A stretch of 64,000 nt of DNA, from assembly GCF_027214005.1 (NCBI RefSeq), contig NZ_JAPWGY010000001.1, forward strand, positions 186,001-250,000, given 5' to 3'. Position 1 is the stretch's first letter, and each line of letters begins with the position of its first letter. Origin of the DNA: Kiloniella laminariae (GTDB lineage: Bacteria; Pseudomonadota; Alphaproteobacteria; Kiloniellales; Kiloniellaceae). The notes beneath the pieces are model-generated. The model worked only from the letters and a program-made list of their open reading frames with translations. It made no database searches and was not told where the DNA came from. The position numbers and the translations under genes were made by a program. This document shows, piece by piece, positions 18,668 to 28,152 of this stretch.

Positions 18668-18702
18668 TCGTTCCAGAAGATATAATCTGCTGGATAGCGA
18701 CT

Positions 18703-18740
18703 AACAAAAAACAGGCCCTCTAGAGGGCCTGTTTTTTGTT
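18703..18740. terminator. Bidirectional intrinsic terminator between importer operon and glxA-like gene
   Basis: A perfect 38-base palindrome with a GC-rich core (AGGCCCTCT / AGAGGGCCT), an A-tract on the left and a T6 tract on the right. It can terminate both the importer operon on the plus strand and the convergent regulator gene on the minus strand. Confidence 0.93.
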
Positions 18741-18776
18741 GCAAGGGGGAACGAGCCGAGCAGCGGCCTGCCTCTC

Positions 18777-19844
18777 TTATATGCCTTCCTCGACCAGCGC
18801 GCGGAGAATTTCCTGCCCTTCGTCGGGGGCGCTCCGGATGGAGGAGGGGGGGCGTTTAAAGGTCTTGCTGAAGTGGCGGGAAAAATGTGAGGCATCAGAA
18901 AATCCGCAATCGGCGGCGATGTCGCTGATTGCCTTTTCCGTGTTCAGCAATTGCCAAAGACCATAGCGTAATCTGAGTTCACGGTAACAGGCTTGCGGGC
19001 TCATGTTGAGGTGTTCGCTGAAAATCCGCTCCAGCTGCCGTTTGGAGATATTTACCCGTCGGGCAATGTCCTCGACAGAAAGCGGCGTGCTCATATTCTG
19101 TTCCATGGTCAGCACAGCTTTTCTAACCCTGTCATTGCGCGAGAGCTTGATGGTTGGTGGCTGGGGCTGGGGGGCATTGGCCGAGCGAACTTTTTCGACC
19201 AGCAGGATGCGCAGGCTTTTCTGGGCAATGGCCTTGCCCAGATGGCGTTCGACCAGCCAGGCAGCAAGATCCAGCGCGCCAGCGCCGCCTGCACAGGTAA
19301 TGCGCTTGCCATCGATCACGTACATCTGGTCGGCCACCGGTTTTACATCGCTGAATTCCTCAAGGAAATCGTTGTGGTGGTACCAGCTGACACAACATCT
19401 TCGCCCGTTCATCAGGCCGGCACGGATCATGGCAAAGCTGCCAGTACAAAGGCCAACGATGCTGACGCCAAGTGCGGCAGCCTGTTGCAGGACCTTAATG
19501 GTTTCGGCATCAGCCTGGGGACCCTTGTGCAGAAGGCCGCCAACCACGACGAGATAGTCGTACTGGCCCAAATCTGCTATATCCTGTGTTGGGGTAATTT
19601 CTATTCCGCAACTGGATTTGACAGGTTTTCCCGGTTTTGGACTGATCAGTGACCAGCGGCACTTCAGTGGCCGGCTGAAATCTCCTTCATCTGCAGCAAG
19701 GCGCAGAACATCAATTACGGATGAGAATGGTGTCAGGGTGAAGTTGGGCAGGAGTATAAATGCGACACTTAGGGAAATCTTCTTGTCAAGGCTCTGTACT
19801 GGAGCTTCAGGCGGGAGTTTGTTTTTGTTCACGGTTGTATTCAC
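18777..19844 (-). CDS. GlxA-family AraC-type transcriptional regulator (GbdR-like)
   Basis: The 355-residue protein has an N-terminal DJ-1/PfpI-like domain (about 25-210, with VGLCTGSFAMIRAGLMNG at the nucleophile-elbow position) and a C-terminal AraC helix-turn-helix pair (about 240-345, LSVEDIARRVNISKRQLERIF and ISDIAADCGFSDASHFSRHF). This is the architecture of GbdR and other regulators of glycine-betaine, dimethylglycine and carnitine catabolism. It is divergent from soxBDAG across a 173-base gap and convergent with the importer operon, so it is the obvious candidate activator of both. That role is inferred from position and family. Confidence 0.88.
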   Translation of the reverse strand: MNTTVNKNKLPPEAPVQSLDKKISLSVAFILLPNFTLTPFSSVIDVLRLAADEGDFSRPLKCRWSLISPKPGKPVKSSCGIEITPTQDIADLGQYDYLVVVGGLLHKGPQADAETIKVLQQAAALGVSIVGLCTGSFAMIRAGLMNGRRCCVSWYHHNDFLEEFSDVKPVADQMYVIDGKRITCAGGAGALDLAAWLVERHLGKAIAQKSLRILLVEKVRSANAPQPQPPTIKLSRNDRVRKAVLTMEQNMSTPLSVEDIARRVNISKRQLERIFSEHLNMSPQACYRELRLRYGLWQLLNTEKAISDIAADCGFSDASHFSRHFSKTFKRPPSSIRSAPDEGQEILRALVEEGI

Positions 19845-20017
19845 TGGCTCTCAGGCCTTTTTCTGACTTGATTGAACAAGAGGATATTTAGGGTCGCTAT
19901 CAGACAGACAGGGTAACAGAATGTCGCAAGTATTCAATCATCTTGTCTTCGTTGTACATGGTCGCGAGGTTCAACTCGGCGTAGGATACCGACAACTAAC
20001 AGAGGAGTATTGACGGC

Positions 20018-21268
20018 ATGTCCCGTTTTTCGATTTTCAGCCTGGCCCGCAATGCCATGAGCTGGCATCAGAACTGGCCCAGTCAATGGCGCAGCCCGGA
20101 ACCAAAACCGGAATATGATGTCGTCATTATTGGTGCTGGTGGTCACGGTTTGGCTACGGCCTATTACCTTGCCAAGGAACATGGCATTACAAATGTTGCC
20201 GTGATCGAAAAGGGCTGGCTCGGTGGGGGGAACACAGGTCGGAATACGACGATTGTGCGTTCCAACTATCTTTGGGATGAGTCTGGTCTGTTTTATGAAA
20301 ACGCCATGAAGCTTTGGGAGAACCTGTCCCAGGAGCTGAACTACAACGTGATGTTCTCCCAACGCGGGGTGATGAACCTTGCGCATAATCTGGGGGATGT
20401 TCGTGAATCGGTTCGCCGTGTGAATGCGAATAACCTGAACGGGATTGACGCCGAGTGGCTCAATGCCGAACAGGTCAAAGAATTCTGTCCGATTATCAAT
20501 ATCTCGAAAAACAGCCGTTATCCTGTTTTGGGTGCGACCCTGCAGCGCCGGGGCGGCACTGCCCGCCACGATGCTGTGGCCTGGGGTTATGCCCGTGGGG
20601 CTGATGCCATGGGCGTTGATGTGATCCAGAACTGTGAAGTTCAGGGGCTGGTGGTCGAAGGCGGTGTGATCAAGGGCGTGCGTACAAGCCGGGGTGAGAT
20701 CAAGGCAAAGAAAGTTGCCATGGCCTGTGCCGGACATACTTCAGTAGTGGCTGAAATGGCCGGGATCCGCTTGCCGATTGAATCCCATCCGTTGCAGGCG
20801 CTTGTGTCCGAACCAATGAAGCCTGTTATCGACTGTGTAGTCATGTCGAACGCGGTACATGTCTATGTGTCCCAGTCAGACAAGGGCGAACTGGTCATGG
20901 GTGCGGGGATCGATCCCTATGTCGGCTACAGCCAGCGCGGATCATTGCATGTGATTGAGAACCAGTTGGCTGCAGCTATGGAGCTTTTCCCGCTGTTCAG
21001 CCGGACACGTCTGATGCGTTCCTGGGGTGGTATTGTTGATACCTGTCCGGATGCCTCGCCGATCGTTGGCAAAACACCAGTTAAGAACCTCTATGTCAAT
21101 GCAGGTTGGGGAACTGGTGGCTTCAAGGCAACACCGGGCTCCGGTTTCTGTTATGCCCATACGATTGCCAAGGATGAGCCGCATCCTCTCAATGCGCCTT
21201 TCTCAATCGATCGCTTTATAACAGGTGCGCTGGTTGATGAACACGGCGCTGCCGGTGTAGCTCACTAA
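20018..21268 (+). CDS. soxB: Sarcosine oxidase subunit beta
   Basis: The 416-residue flavoprotein carries GAGGHG at 39-44 for non-covalent FAD. The ARHDAVAW segment contains His184, which by eye aligns with the histidine that binds FMN covalently in characterised heterotetrameric enzymes. It is the catalytic subunit that oxidises sarcosine to glycine, transferring the methyl carbon to tetrahydrofolate in the complex. The gene leads the soxBDAG order typical of Rhizobiales and Corynebacterium. AGAGGAG is about ten bases upstream of the ATG. The product is cytosolic; no signal peptide is seen. Confidence 0.95.
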   Translation: MSRFSIFSLARNAMSWHQNWPSQWRSPEPKPEYDVVIIGAGGHGLATAYYLAKEHGITNVAVIEKGWLGGGNTGRNTTIVRSNYLWDESGLFYENAMKLWENLSQELNYNVMFSQRGVMNLAHNLGDVRESVRRVNANNLNGIDAEWLNAEQVKEFCPIINISKNSRYPVLGATLQRRGGTARHDAVAWGYARGADAMGVDVIQNCEVQGLVVEGGVIKGVRTSRGEIKAKKVAMACAGHTSVVAEMAGIRLPIESHPLQALVSEPMKPVIDCVVMSNAVHVYVSQSDKGELVMGAGIDPYVGYSQRGSLHVIENQLAAAMELFPLFSRTRLMRSWGGIVDTCPDASPIVGKTPVKNLYVNAGWGTGGFKATPGSGFCYAHTIAKDEPHPLNAPFSIDRFITGALVDEHGAAGVAH

Positions 21269-21280
21269 GGAGTTTTTTCG

Positions 21281-21667
21281 ATGCTTTATATCAAATGTCC
21301 CTGGTGTGGTGAACGCGACGAAACCGAATACCACTATGGCGGCGAGGCGCATATCGCCCGGCCAGAAAATCCTGATGAGCTGACGGATGCTGAATGGGCT
21401 GAATACGTCTTCATGCGGACGAATACCAAAGGTGTTCATCGCGAACGGTGGGTTCATTCTGACGGATGTCGCCGCTGGTTTAACGTTGCGCGTAACACAG
21501 TGACCAACGAAATTGTCGCTGTCTACAAAGCAGGTGAGAAACTTGATTTGCCGGATGCGACTGCACCTGTGAAAGCCGCAGCAAAGGCTTCCGCAAAATC
21601 GCCGGCACCTTCTGAGGCCAAAAAGCCAGCCAGAAAAACGGCTGCTGACAAGAAAGAGGGCGCGTGA
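21281..21667 (+). CDS. soxD: Sarcosine oxidase subunit delta
   Basis: The 128-residue subunit has the zinc-site cysteines CPWC (6-9) and a later HSDGCRRWF, as in known delta subunits, which bind zinc and hold the complex together. The core ends near residue 95. The last ~35 residues are an Ala/Lys/Pro-rich low-complexity tail. AAGGAG lies upstream of the ATG, and the TGA overlaps the soxA start by one base, so translation is coupled. Confidence 0.93.
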   Translation: MLYIKCPWCGERDETEYHYGGEAHIARPENPDELTDAEWAEYVFMRTNTKGVHRERWVHSDGCRRWFNVARNTVTNEIVAVYKAGEKLDLPDATAPVKAAAKASAKSPAPSEAKKPARKTAADKKEGA

Positions 21668-24600
21668 TGACCGAAAAATTCCGTACATCACAAGGAACCC
21701 GAGTAGACCGTTCCAAAGTGATCAACTTTACCTTCAATGGTAAAGCCTACCGTGGAGCAGAGGGAGATACTCTCGCCTCGGCGCTTGTGGCTAATGGTGT
21801 TCATCTGGTTGGACGAAGCTTCAAGACACACCGTCCACGGGGTATTTTGACCTGTGGATCAGAAGAACCAAATGCGATCATCCAGCTGGAAACAGGGCCT
21901 CGTAGCGAACCAAACCTGCGCGCAACCCAGATCGAGCTCTATGAAGGGCTGATCGCCAAATCAGTCAACTGCTGGCCGAGTGTCAATTTTGATGTTCTGG
22001 CTGTGAACGGTCTGGCATCACGTCTGTTCGTGGCGGGTTTCTATTACAAAACCTTTATGGATCCCAAGTCCATGTGGATGACGGTTTACGAACCGATGAT
22101 CCGCCGGATGGCCGGGCTCGGGGTTTTGCCACGGGAAAAAGATCCGGACACCTATGATCACATGAACGAGTTCTGTGAAGTCATGGTTATCGGGGCCGGG
22201 CCTGCCGGTCTGGCAGCGGCCCTGGCCGCCGGGAAATCCGGTGCCCGTGTGGTGCTCTGTGATGAACAGGTGGAATTCGGTGGTTCCCTGCTCAACAGCA
22301 AGGAAATTATTGATGGTCGCCCTGCACTTGAGTGGGTGGCTTCTGCTGTTGCCGAACTGGAAGCCATGGACAACGTCCGCCTGTTGAAACGGGCAAATGC
22401 CTTCGGGTATTACGACCACAACTACATTACGGTTCACGAGCGTCGGACGGATCATTTCGGTCCTGGGGCAAAACCGGAGCTGGCACGCCACCGTGTCTGG
22501 CATTTCCGCGCCAAGCAGGTTGTTCTGGCGACGGGGTCTCATGAACGTCCTCTGGTTTTTGCCGATAACGATCGTCCCGGTATCATGCTGGCGGCTTCCG
22601 GTCAGGCCTATGCCAACAGGTATGGTGCTTTGCCAGGTAAACGCGGTGTTGTATTCACCAACAATGACAGTGCTTACAAGGTTGCTATTGATCTCGTCGA
22701 TGCGGGAATGGCAATTCCACTGGTTGTCGATCTGCGTGAAGTTGCCGATGGTGAGCTGCCAAACACGGCACGTCAAAAAGGTATTGAGGTTGTTACGGGG
22801 GCAGGGATCGTTGCCACAGAAGGACGCAAGCGTCTGAAGGCAATCGAGATCGCCCAGATTTCTTCCGATGGTGAGAAAATCACCGGAGCAAAGCGCCGGA
22901 TCGAGTGTGATACCATCCTGATGTCTGGCGGGTGGAACCCCGCTGTTCACCTTTTCTCCCAGTCAATCGGGAAACTGCGTTACGACGAGGAAAAAGCCTG
23001 CTTCCTGCCAAATATTTCTTCCCAGAAAGAACGGACTGTCGGGGCCTGTAAAGGAACCTTTGACCTTCAGTCGGCTCTGGAAGAGGGCATGACTGCCGGG
23101 GCGCTTGCTGCCCAGGATAGCGGTTTTGGCAAGGGGAAAGCTCCTGCCGCGCCGAAAGCTGTTGTTGTTGCCGAGAAGCCGCTCAAGGCGATCTGGGTTG
23201 TGCCAACGGACCATCCGGTGGGGCAGGGACCGCGCAAACACTTCGTCGATTATCAGCACGATGTGACCGCTGCTGATATTATGCTGGCGGCGCGTGAGGG
23301 GATGCACTCTGTCGAACATATGAAGCGTTTTACCACGACGGGTATGGCGACGGATCAGGGGAAACTCTCCAACGTAAATGGTCTGGCTATTCTCTCGGCA
23401 CAGCTGGGCAAGGCAATTCCGCAGGTTGGGACAACCACTTTCCGTCCTCCTTATACACCAGTCACCTTTGGTGCTCTGGCCGGGCGGGGAATCAACGGTG
23501 ATCTGGCTGATCCTGTCCGACGGACGCCTATGTACAGCTGGCATCTTGAGCACGGGGCAACCTTTGAACCTGTAGGTCAGTGGCAACGCGCCTGGTATTA
23601 CCCGAAGGCCGGGGAAGACATGCATGCAGCCGTGACCCGCGAGAGCAAGGCCCTGCGTGATGGTGTCGGCATCCTTGACGCCTCTACACTCGGCAAGATC
23701 GATATTCAGGGCAAAGATGCAGCACAGTTCCTGAACATGATCTACACCAACGCCTGGCTGAAGCTTCCGGTGGGTTCCTGCCGTTACGGCTTTATGCTCA
23801 AGGAAGACGGAATGGTCTTTGATGACGGTGTGACTTCCAGACTGGGGGAAAATCACTTCCACATGACGACCACCACAGGGGGGGCTGCCGGGGTTCTTGA
23901 CTGGCTCGAGGAATACCTGCAGACCGAGTGGCCTGACCTTGAAGTCTACTGTACGTCCGTGACAGAAGAATGGTCGACACTTTCTATCGGTGGGCCAAAA
24001 GCCCGCGCGCTTATGGAAGAGCTGGCGCCGGAGATGGACTTCTCCAACGAGGCGTTCCCCTTCATGACCTGGCGCGAAGGCGAAGTTGCCGGAGTACCTG
24101 CAAGGGTCTTCCGTATTTCCTTTACCGGAGATCTTTCCTACGAGATCAACGTGCGGAACTGGCACGGGCTTCATATGTGGGAAAAATGTATGGAGTTGGG
24201 AGCAAAGTACGACATCACTCCTTATGGTACCGAGACCATGCACGTCCTTCGTGCAGAAAAGGGTTTTGTCATTATCGGTCAGGATACCGATGGCACCCAG
24301 ACACCCCAGGATCTGGGGATGGACTGGATCATTGCCAAAAGCAAAAGCGATTTCATCGGACGCCGCTCCTTTGTACGCGAGGATACCAAACGGCCTGACC
24401 GCAAACAGCTTGTTGGTCTGATGACAGAGAACCCGAAAGAGGTTCTGACCGAGGGTGCCCAGCTTACCTATGAACGGGTCAATCCGACACCGGCACCGAT
24501 GGTCGGCCATGTGACGTCGGCTTATTGGAGCCCGAACCTGGATCATTCCATTGCCATGGCTATGGTCAAGGATGGTCATAACAGGATGGGGCAGTGGATC

Positions 24601-24687
24601 TATGCGCACGACCGCGGCAAGGTGACAAAGGTCAAAATTGTCAGCCCGGTTTTCTATGATCAGAAAGGGGAACGTCGTGATGGTTGA
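21667..24687 (+). CDS. soxA: Sarcosine oxidase subunit alpha
   Basis: The 1006-residue subunit shows an N-terminal 2Fe-2S-ferredoxin-like region without a full cysteine set (SFKTHRPRGILTCGSEEPNA), an NAD-binding flavoprotein core with GAGPAGLAAALAAG near residue 175, and a C-terminal glycine-cleavage T-protein domain from about residue 600 that binds tetrahydrofolate. The enzyme accepts the methyl carbon and yields 5,10-methylene-tetrahydrofolate. A GTG codon just before the ATG is in frame; the ATG at 21667 is preferred. It overlaps soxD by one base and soxG by eight. Confidence 0.95.
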   Translation: MTEKFRTSQGTRVDRSKVINFTFNGKAYRGAEGDTLASALVANGVHLVGRSFKTHRPRGILTCGSEEPNAIIQLETGPRSEPNLRATQIELYEGLIAKSVNCWPSVNFDVLAVNGLASRLFVAGFYYKTFMDPKSMWMTVYEPMIRRMAGLGVLPREKDPDTYDHMNEFCEVMVIGAGPAGLAAALAAGKSGARVVLCDEQVEFGGSLLNSKEIIDGRPALEWVASAVAELEAMDNVRLLKRANAFGYYDHNYITVHERRTDHFGPGAKPELARHRVWHFRAKQVVLATGSHERPLVFADNDRPGIMLAASGQAYANRYGALPGKRGVVFTNNDSAYKVAIDLVDAGMAIPLVVDLREVADGELPNTARQKGIEVVTGAGIVATEGRKRLKAIEIAQISSDGEKITGAKRRIECDTILMSGGWNPAVHLFSQSIGKLRYDEEKACFLPNISSQKERTVGACKGTFDLQSALEEGMTAGALAAQDSGFGKGKAPAAPKAVVVAEKPLKAIWVVPTDHPVGQGPRKHFVDYQHDVTAADIMLAAREGMHSVEHMKRFTTTGMATDQGKLSNVNGLAILSAQLGKAIPQVGTTTFRPPYTPVTFGALAGRGINGDLADPVRRTPMYSWHLEHGATFEPVGQWQRAWYYPKAGEDMHAAVTRESKALRDGVGILDASTLGKIDIQGKDAAQFLNMIYTNAWLKLPVGSCRYGFMLKEDGMVFDDGVTSRLGENHFHMTTTTGGAAGVLDWLEEYLQTEWPDLEVYCTSVTEEWSTLSIGGPKARALMEELAPEMDFSNEAFPFMTWREGEVAGVPARVFRISFTGDLSYEINVRNWHGLHMWEKCMELGAKYDITPYGTETMHVLRAEKGFVIIGQDTDGTQTPQDLGMDWIIAKSKSDFIGRRSFVREDTKRPDRKQLVGLMTENPKEVLTEGAQLTYERVNPTPAPMVGHVTSAYWSPNLDHSIAMAMVKDGHNRMGQWIYAHDRGKVTKVKIVSPVFYDQKGERRDG

Positions 24688-25279
24688 TAATTTCCGCCGC
24701 AGTATCATCGCCAACAAAGCAGAAGCTATGGTCAACGGTTCAGTCACGGGTGACAACGGCGTTGTTCTGACAGAAATTCCATTTCTGGCTCAGGTCAATA
24801 TTCGAGGCAATAGCGACGACAAGAAGTTTGTTGCCGGGGTCAAGTCAGTCACAGGGCTGGCTGTGCCAACCACACCGAACAGCTATGTCACAAAAGGGGA
24901 TCTGACCATTTTCTGGCTCAGCCCGGATGAGTGGCAGATTATTGGCCCGGTTGATGCCCAGAACGATCTGGTTGCCAAACTGCGTGATGCCCTGTCGGGA
25001 CAACACGTGGCAGTTATCGATGTTTCCGGTAACCGGACCACACTGGAGCTCAGCGGTGCCCAGGCCCGTAACGTGATGAAGAAGAGCTGTCGTCTGGATA
25101 TGGACCCTCAGTCCTTTGTCCCGGGACAGGTTGTCCAGACCCGTGTTGCCAAGGCGCCGGTCATTTTGCAGATGCTGGATGACAAACCTGTTTTCCGCAT
25201 GTTTGTCCGGCCCTCGTTTGCAGAGTATCTGGTGGACTGGTTGCTGGATGCGATGAGCGAGTATCGTTACTCTGCTTAG
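24680..25279 (+). CDS. soxG: Sarcosine oxidase subunit gamma
   Basis: The 199-residue protein matches the gamma subunit, a small GcvT-like scaffold with the conserved FWLSPDEWQII and AVIDVSGNRTTLELSG segments. It has no catalytic flavin site. The ATG at 24680 overlaps the end of soxA by eight bases, with AAAGGGGAA upstream. It is the last gene of the operon and is followed by a long palindromic terminator. No glyA, folD or purU genes accompany the operon, unlike in some relatives. Confidence 0.93.
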   Translation: MVDNFRRSIIANKAEAMVNGSVTGDNGVVLTEIPFLAQVNIRGNSDDKKFVAGVKSVTGLAVPTTPNSYVTKGDLTIFWLSPDEWQIIGPVDAQNDLVAKLRDALSGQHVAVIDVSGNRTTLELSGAQARNVMKKSCRLDMDPQSFVPGQVVQTRVAKAPVILQMLDDKPVFRMFVRPSFAEYLVDWLLDAMSEYRYSA

Positions 25280-25299
25280 GAGCTGTTGAAACAAATCAC

Positions 25300-25345
25300 A
25301 ATACTGAAAGGGCCCGTAACATATGTTACGGGCCCTTTCAGTATT
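25300..25345. terminator. 46-base perfect palindrome, bidirectional terminator
   Basis: Twenty-three bases pair perfectly with the next twenty-three; the stem includes AAAGGGCCCGTAAC. It lies between convergent soxG and the sensor-kinase gene. It lacks a long U-tract, but stem length and position support transcription termination on both strands. Confidence 0.8.
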
Positions 25346-25384
25346 CGGCAGAAGAACGTCGAGAAGTAATTACAGGGCGCAGGA

Positions 25385-27265
25385 TCAGACCCGGGTCAGG
25401 GCTGACTTGCCCTCCCGAATCGGGTTGCCCTCGTTTTTGAGAACCCGGTTGGCCGGGAAGGTTATGGTCGCGGTTGTTCCCTTGTTGATTTTGCTCTCCA
25501 GCTTCAGGGTGCCGCCGTGCTGCTCCATCAGGGATTTAACCAGCGGGAGGCCCAAGCCAGTACCTTCAAAGGCTCTGGTCATGGGGGTGTCTGCCCGGAT
25601 AAATGGCTCCAGAATCCGTTCTAGTTCATGTGAGGGGATACCGATCCCGGTATCCTTGACCGCGATGGAAAGGCTGCCATCAGAGTTTTCCTCTGCGGAA
25701 AGAACAACTTCGCCACCTTGGGGGGTGAACTTGACCGCGTTGGAAAGCAGGTTGAGCAAGATCTGTTTTACCGCCCGGAGATCTGCTTTCACGTAAGGCA
25801 GATCCAGGGTCATGTTCAGGGTGACAGGGACATGATCTGAAGAGGACTGGCCGACGACAAGTTTGTGTGCTGCACGAGCCGTCTGGGTAAGATCCACTGT
25901 CTCGTCATGGAGTTCAAAAGCGCCGGCTTCGATCTTGGAAAGATCCAGAATGTCATTGATCAGATCCAGCAGGTGTGTTCCTGAGGAATGGATGTCCTGA
26001 CAATAGGATTTGTAGTGTTGCGATCCAAGCGGCCCCATAAGTTCACTTTTCATGATTTCAGAGAAACCAAGGATTGCGTTGAGCGGCGTGCGCAGTTCGT
26101 GGCTCATATTGGCAAGAAACTGTGATTTTGCGGTATTGGCCTGATCGGCAATTTCCTTGGCCCGGCGGATTTCCCGTTCCTGATTTTTCAAAGGGGTGAT
26201 GTCGGTGGCGAGAACCACGATTTCACGGGCGGGAGTTTGCCGGTGATTGTATTGCAGCCAGGTGCCGTTACTCAGGTGCAGGATCATCCGTTCCTGCAGG
26301 GATTTGTGACTGTTATAGGTTTCCCGGATGAACTCTTCTTCATGCCCCTCTGTGCCGACAAAATCCCCGGCATAGACCAGCTCGCGAATGATGTCTTCAA
26401 AGCGGGAGCCAAGGGTAATGATCCGGGCCCGTTTGGCTGAAATATTCCGGTAGTTGCTGTTACACAGAACCAGTTTGTCGTCCTGATCATAAAGGGCAAA
26501 GCCCTCAGACATGGTTTCGATCGCCTGGGTGAGCTGGGCTTCGGAGCGTTTGGCTCTCAACTCACTGGCCTTAACTGCCGCTTCATAAGCAGACTGTTTC
26601 TGGAGCAGATCGTTGTATGCTGTAACCACTGCGCCAAGTTCGTCGTTTGATGTCCAGTTAACAGCGGCGCGATTCTTGTGCTGTTTTTCTGTCTGGATTG
26701 ATTCAAGGAGAAGCTTGAGTGGAACCCCGATATAGGAGTTTGCGCCGAGAAAAGTAAGGGCTGATAGTACCAGGATGGTGACGACCATCACGAGACCATC
26801 AAAGATCAGGCGTTCTCTGATTTCTGCAGAGATCAGCGCATCGTGAAAACTGACTTTGACGGACCCGATGGTTTCCAGACGGTCAAACGAGTTGTGTTTT
26901 ATCGCCGTTTCCCGGGTCAGGGCGGCCTCGATCGTACTGGCTGTCTCGCTGGTGAGTTCTGCGAGAACAAGTCCGTCGGTATCATAAACCTGTGCTGAGT
27001 GAAACTCAGGATTTCGGGAAAGGGCAAGCAGAGTTGCCTGAATGGAATCAAGGTCATAGTTCCATACGGGGGTCGACAGCGCCGTTCCCTGTATATCCAC
27101 CATCTTTTCCAGGCGAGTTCCCAGTTCGGAATTCAGCTTGTGAATATTCCGGCTTTCGAGAACGGTAAACAGCAGCAACAGGCTGATGCTGATCAAAGGA
27201 ATGTATATCGACAGCAGCTTGCCGCAGATGGAGTTGCGTATATTTAAAATCACTCCGAGACCCAC
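25385..27265 (-). CDS. Membrane sensor histidine kinase with PAS domain, orphan
   Basis: The 626-residue protein has a membrane helix at about 15-36, a periplasmic region to about 150 (with W68-N-Y-D71), a second helix at about 153-177, a HAMP-like segment, a PAS-like domain (about 245-360), a HisKA domain with the phospho-accepting His389 in ANMSHELRTPLNA, and a HATPase domain with NLLSNAVKFTPQGG and DTGIGIP. No response regulator is adjacent. The extracytoplasmic part, membrane topology and HAMP resemble the kinase at 47796-49238. Target and signal are unknown. Confidence 0.9.
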   Translation of the reverse strand: MGLGVILNIRNSICGKLLSIYIPLISISLLLLFTVLESRNIHKLNSELGTRLEKMVDIQGTALSTPVWNYDLDSIQATLLALSRNPEFHSAQVYDTDGLVLAELTSETASTIEAALTRETAIKHNSFDRLETIGSVKVSFHDALISAEIRERLIFDGLVMVVTILVLSALTFLGANSYIGVPLKLLLESIQTEKQHKNRAAVNWTSNDELGAVVTAYNDLLQKQSAYEAAVKASELRAKRSEAQLTQAIETMSEGFALYDQDDKLVLCNSNYRNISAKRARIITLGSRFEDIIRELVYAGDFVGTEGHEEEFIRETYNSHKSLQERMILHLSNGTWLQYNHRQTPAREIVVLATDITPLKNQEREIRRAKEIADQANTAKSQFLANMSHELRTPLNAILGFSEIMKSELMGPLGSQHYKSYCQDIHSSGTHLLDLINDILDLSKIEAGAFELHDETVDLTQTARAAHKLVVGQSSSDHVPVTLNMTLDLPYVKADLRAVKQILLNLLSNAVKFTPQGGEVVLSAEENSDGSLSIAVKDTGIGIPSHELERILEPFIRADTPMTRAFEGTGLGLPLVKSLMEQHGGTLKLESKINKGTTATITFPANRVLKNEGNPIREGKSALTRV

Positions 27266-27639
27266 ACCCTCTCGATCAAAGATTTTTCTTTAATTGCTCC
27301 TGCGAGCGGATTTATTTGTCTGGTTCAGACGCTGAAGATAACACTATCCCCTTAAATAAAGGTGAATAGTACCCCGGTAAAAGCCAGAGCAATGTAGAGC
27401 ATAGATTGTAAAGTCGATGTCTATCAACCTTCAGATAGCGTAATCACTGAAATTATCGCTTCCTGCGGGTTTTTGTGTTCTTTTAATCTGATTGCCCGCC
27501 GCTTTTTTGATGAAGCTAATCAATTTTGAGGGGCACGCGAAAAATAAATGCAGATTTATCAAATTTTCGACGTTGGTTAATCTGGTGTTAAGGGCATGGT
27601 TGTTATCACTTTAATCCTGATCAACGGGAGCTATAGATT
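27266..27639. other. Intergenic region between sensor kinase and chemoreceptor-tip gene
   Basis: This 374-base divergent region is AT-rich and holds no open frame with family features. It should contain promoters for both flanking genes. GGGAG at about eight bases before the ATG at 27640 is a good ribosome site for the plus-strand gene. Confidence 0.5.
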
Positions 27640-28002
27640 ATGAATTCAAACACCAGTATTTTCGAAAAGAGTATTACAAAGATTTTTGAAGAAATTGCTC
27701 AGCTTGGTATCGAAATCGAAAAGGTTGGTCAGGTTGCCCAGCAGATTGATGCCATCGCGCGTCAGACAAATTTGCTTGCCCTTAACGCCACAATCGAAGC
27801 TGCCCGGGCAGGAGATGCTGGTAAGGGGTTTGCTGTTGTTGCCGGAGAAGTCAAGCAACTGGCCGGTCAAACCAGCCAGGCAACGACTGAAATCGGGGCG
27901 ATCGTCCAGTCTCTTTCTTCACATGTTGATCAGCTCAAGGTTATCAGTAACGAAGCAAAAACCAATATAGACTCGCAGAATGCAGCTGAACAGGCTGGGT
28001 GA
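27640..28002 (+). CDS. Minimal methyl-accepting-chemotaxis-protein signalling-tip protein
   Basis: The 120-residue protein consists of the most conserved part of the chemoreceptor signalling domain and little else. [18 protein letters not shown] (41-58) is the hairpin tip that contacts CheA and CheW. The turn falls near residues 58-60, leaving almost equal helical arms of about 57 and 60 residues. There is no membrane helix, HAMP or sensor domain, and no obvious pentapeptide tether. It has its own ribosome site and lies divergent to a sensor kinase. It could be a soluble mini-receptor, an inhibitor of receptor arrays, or a remnant of a larger gene. No upstream coding remnant is apparent. Confidence 0.82.
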   Translation: MNSNTSIFEKSITKIFEEIAQLGIEIEKVGQVAQQIDAIARQTNLLALNATIEAARAGDAGKGFAVVAGEVKQLAGQTSQATTEIGAIVQSLSSHVDQLKVISNEAKTNIDSQNAAEQAG

Positions 28003-28100
28003 TACAGATAATCTGGAGTCTACTTTTTTCGGTTTGTTTTGAGGCAAACGCTTGTTTTCCAGTTAACGATTGCATCTGGGTAATTTTCTTGGAACAGTGA

Positions 28101-28121
28101 CGCCCGCCCGGTTGGCGGGCG
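28101..28121 (+). other. GC-rich hairpin upstream of EamA gene
   Basis: A perfect 8-bp stem CGCCCGCC / GGCGGGCG with a five-base loop sits about 30 bases before the EamA start. No U-tract follows, so it is not a clear terminator. It could end the chemoreceptor-tip transcript or be a leader element. Confidence 0.35.
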
Positions 28122-28152
28122 ATGCCACAACTTTCTGGAATGCTCTCAAGAG

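Noticed and set aside
22963-24756. 597-codon minus-strand open frame
   Set aside because: It is the antisense of soxA; composition reflects the codon use of soxA and no family motif appears.
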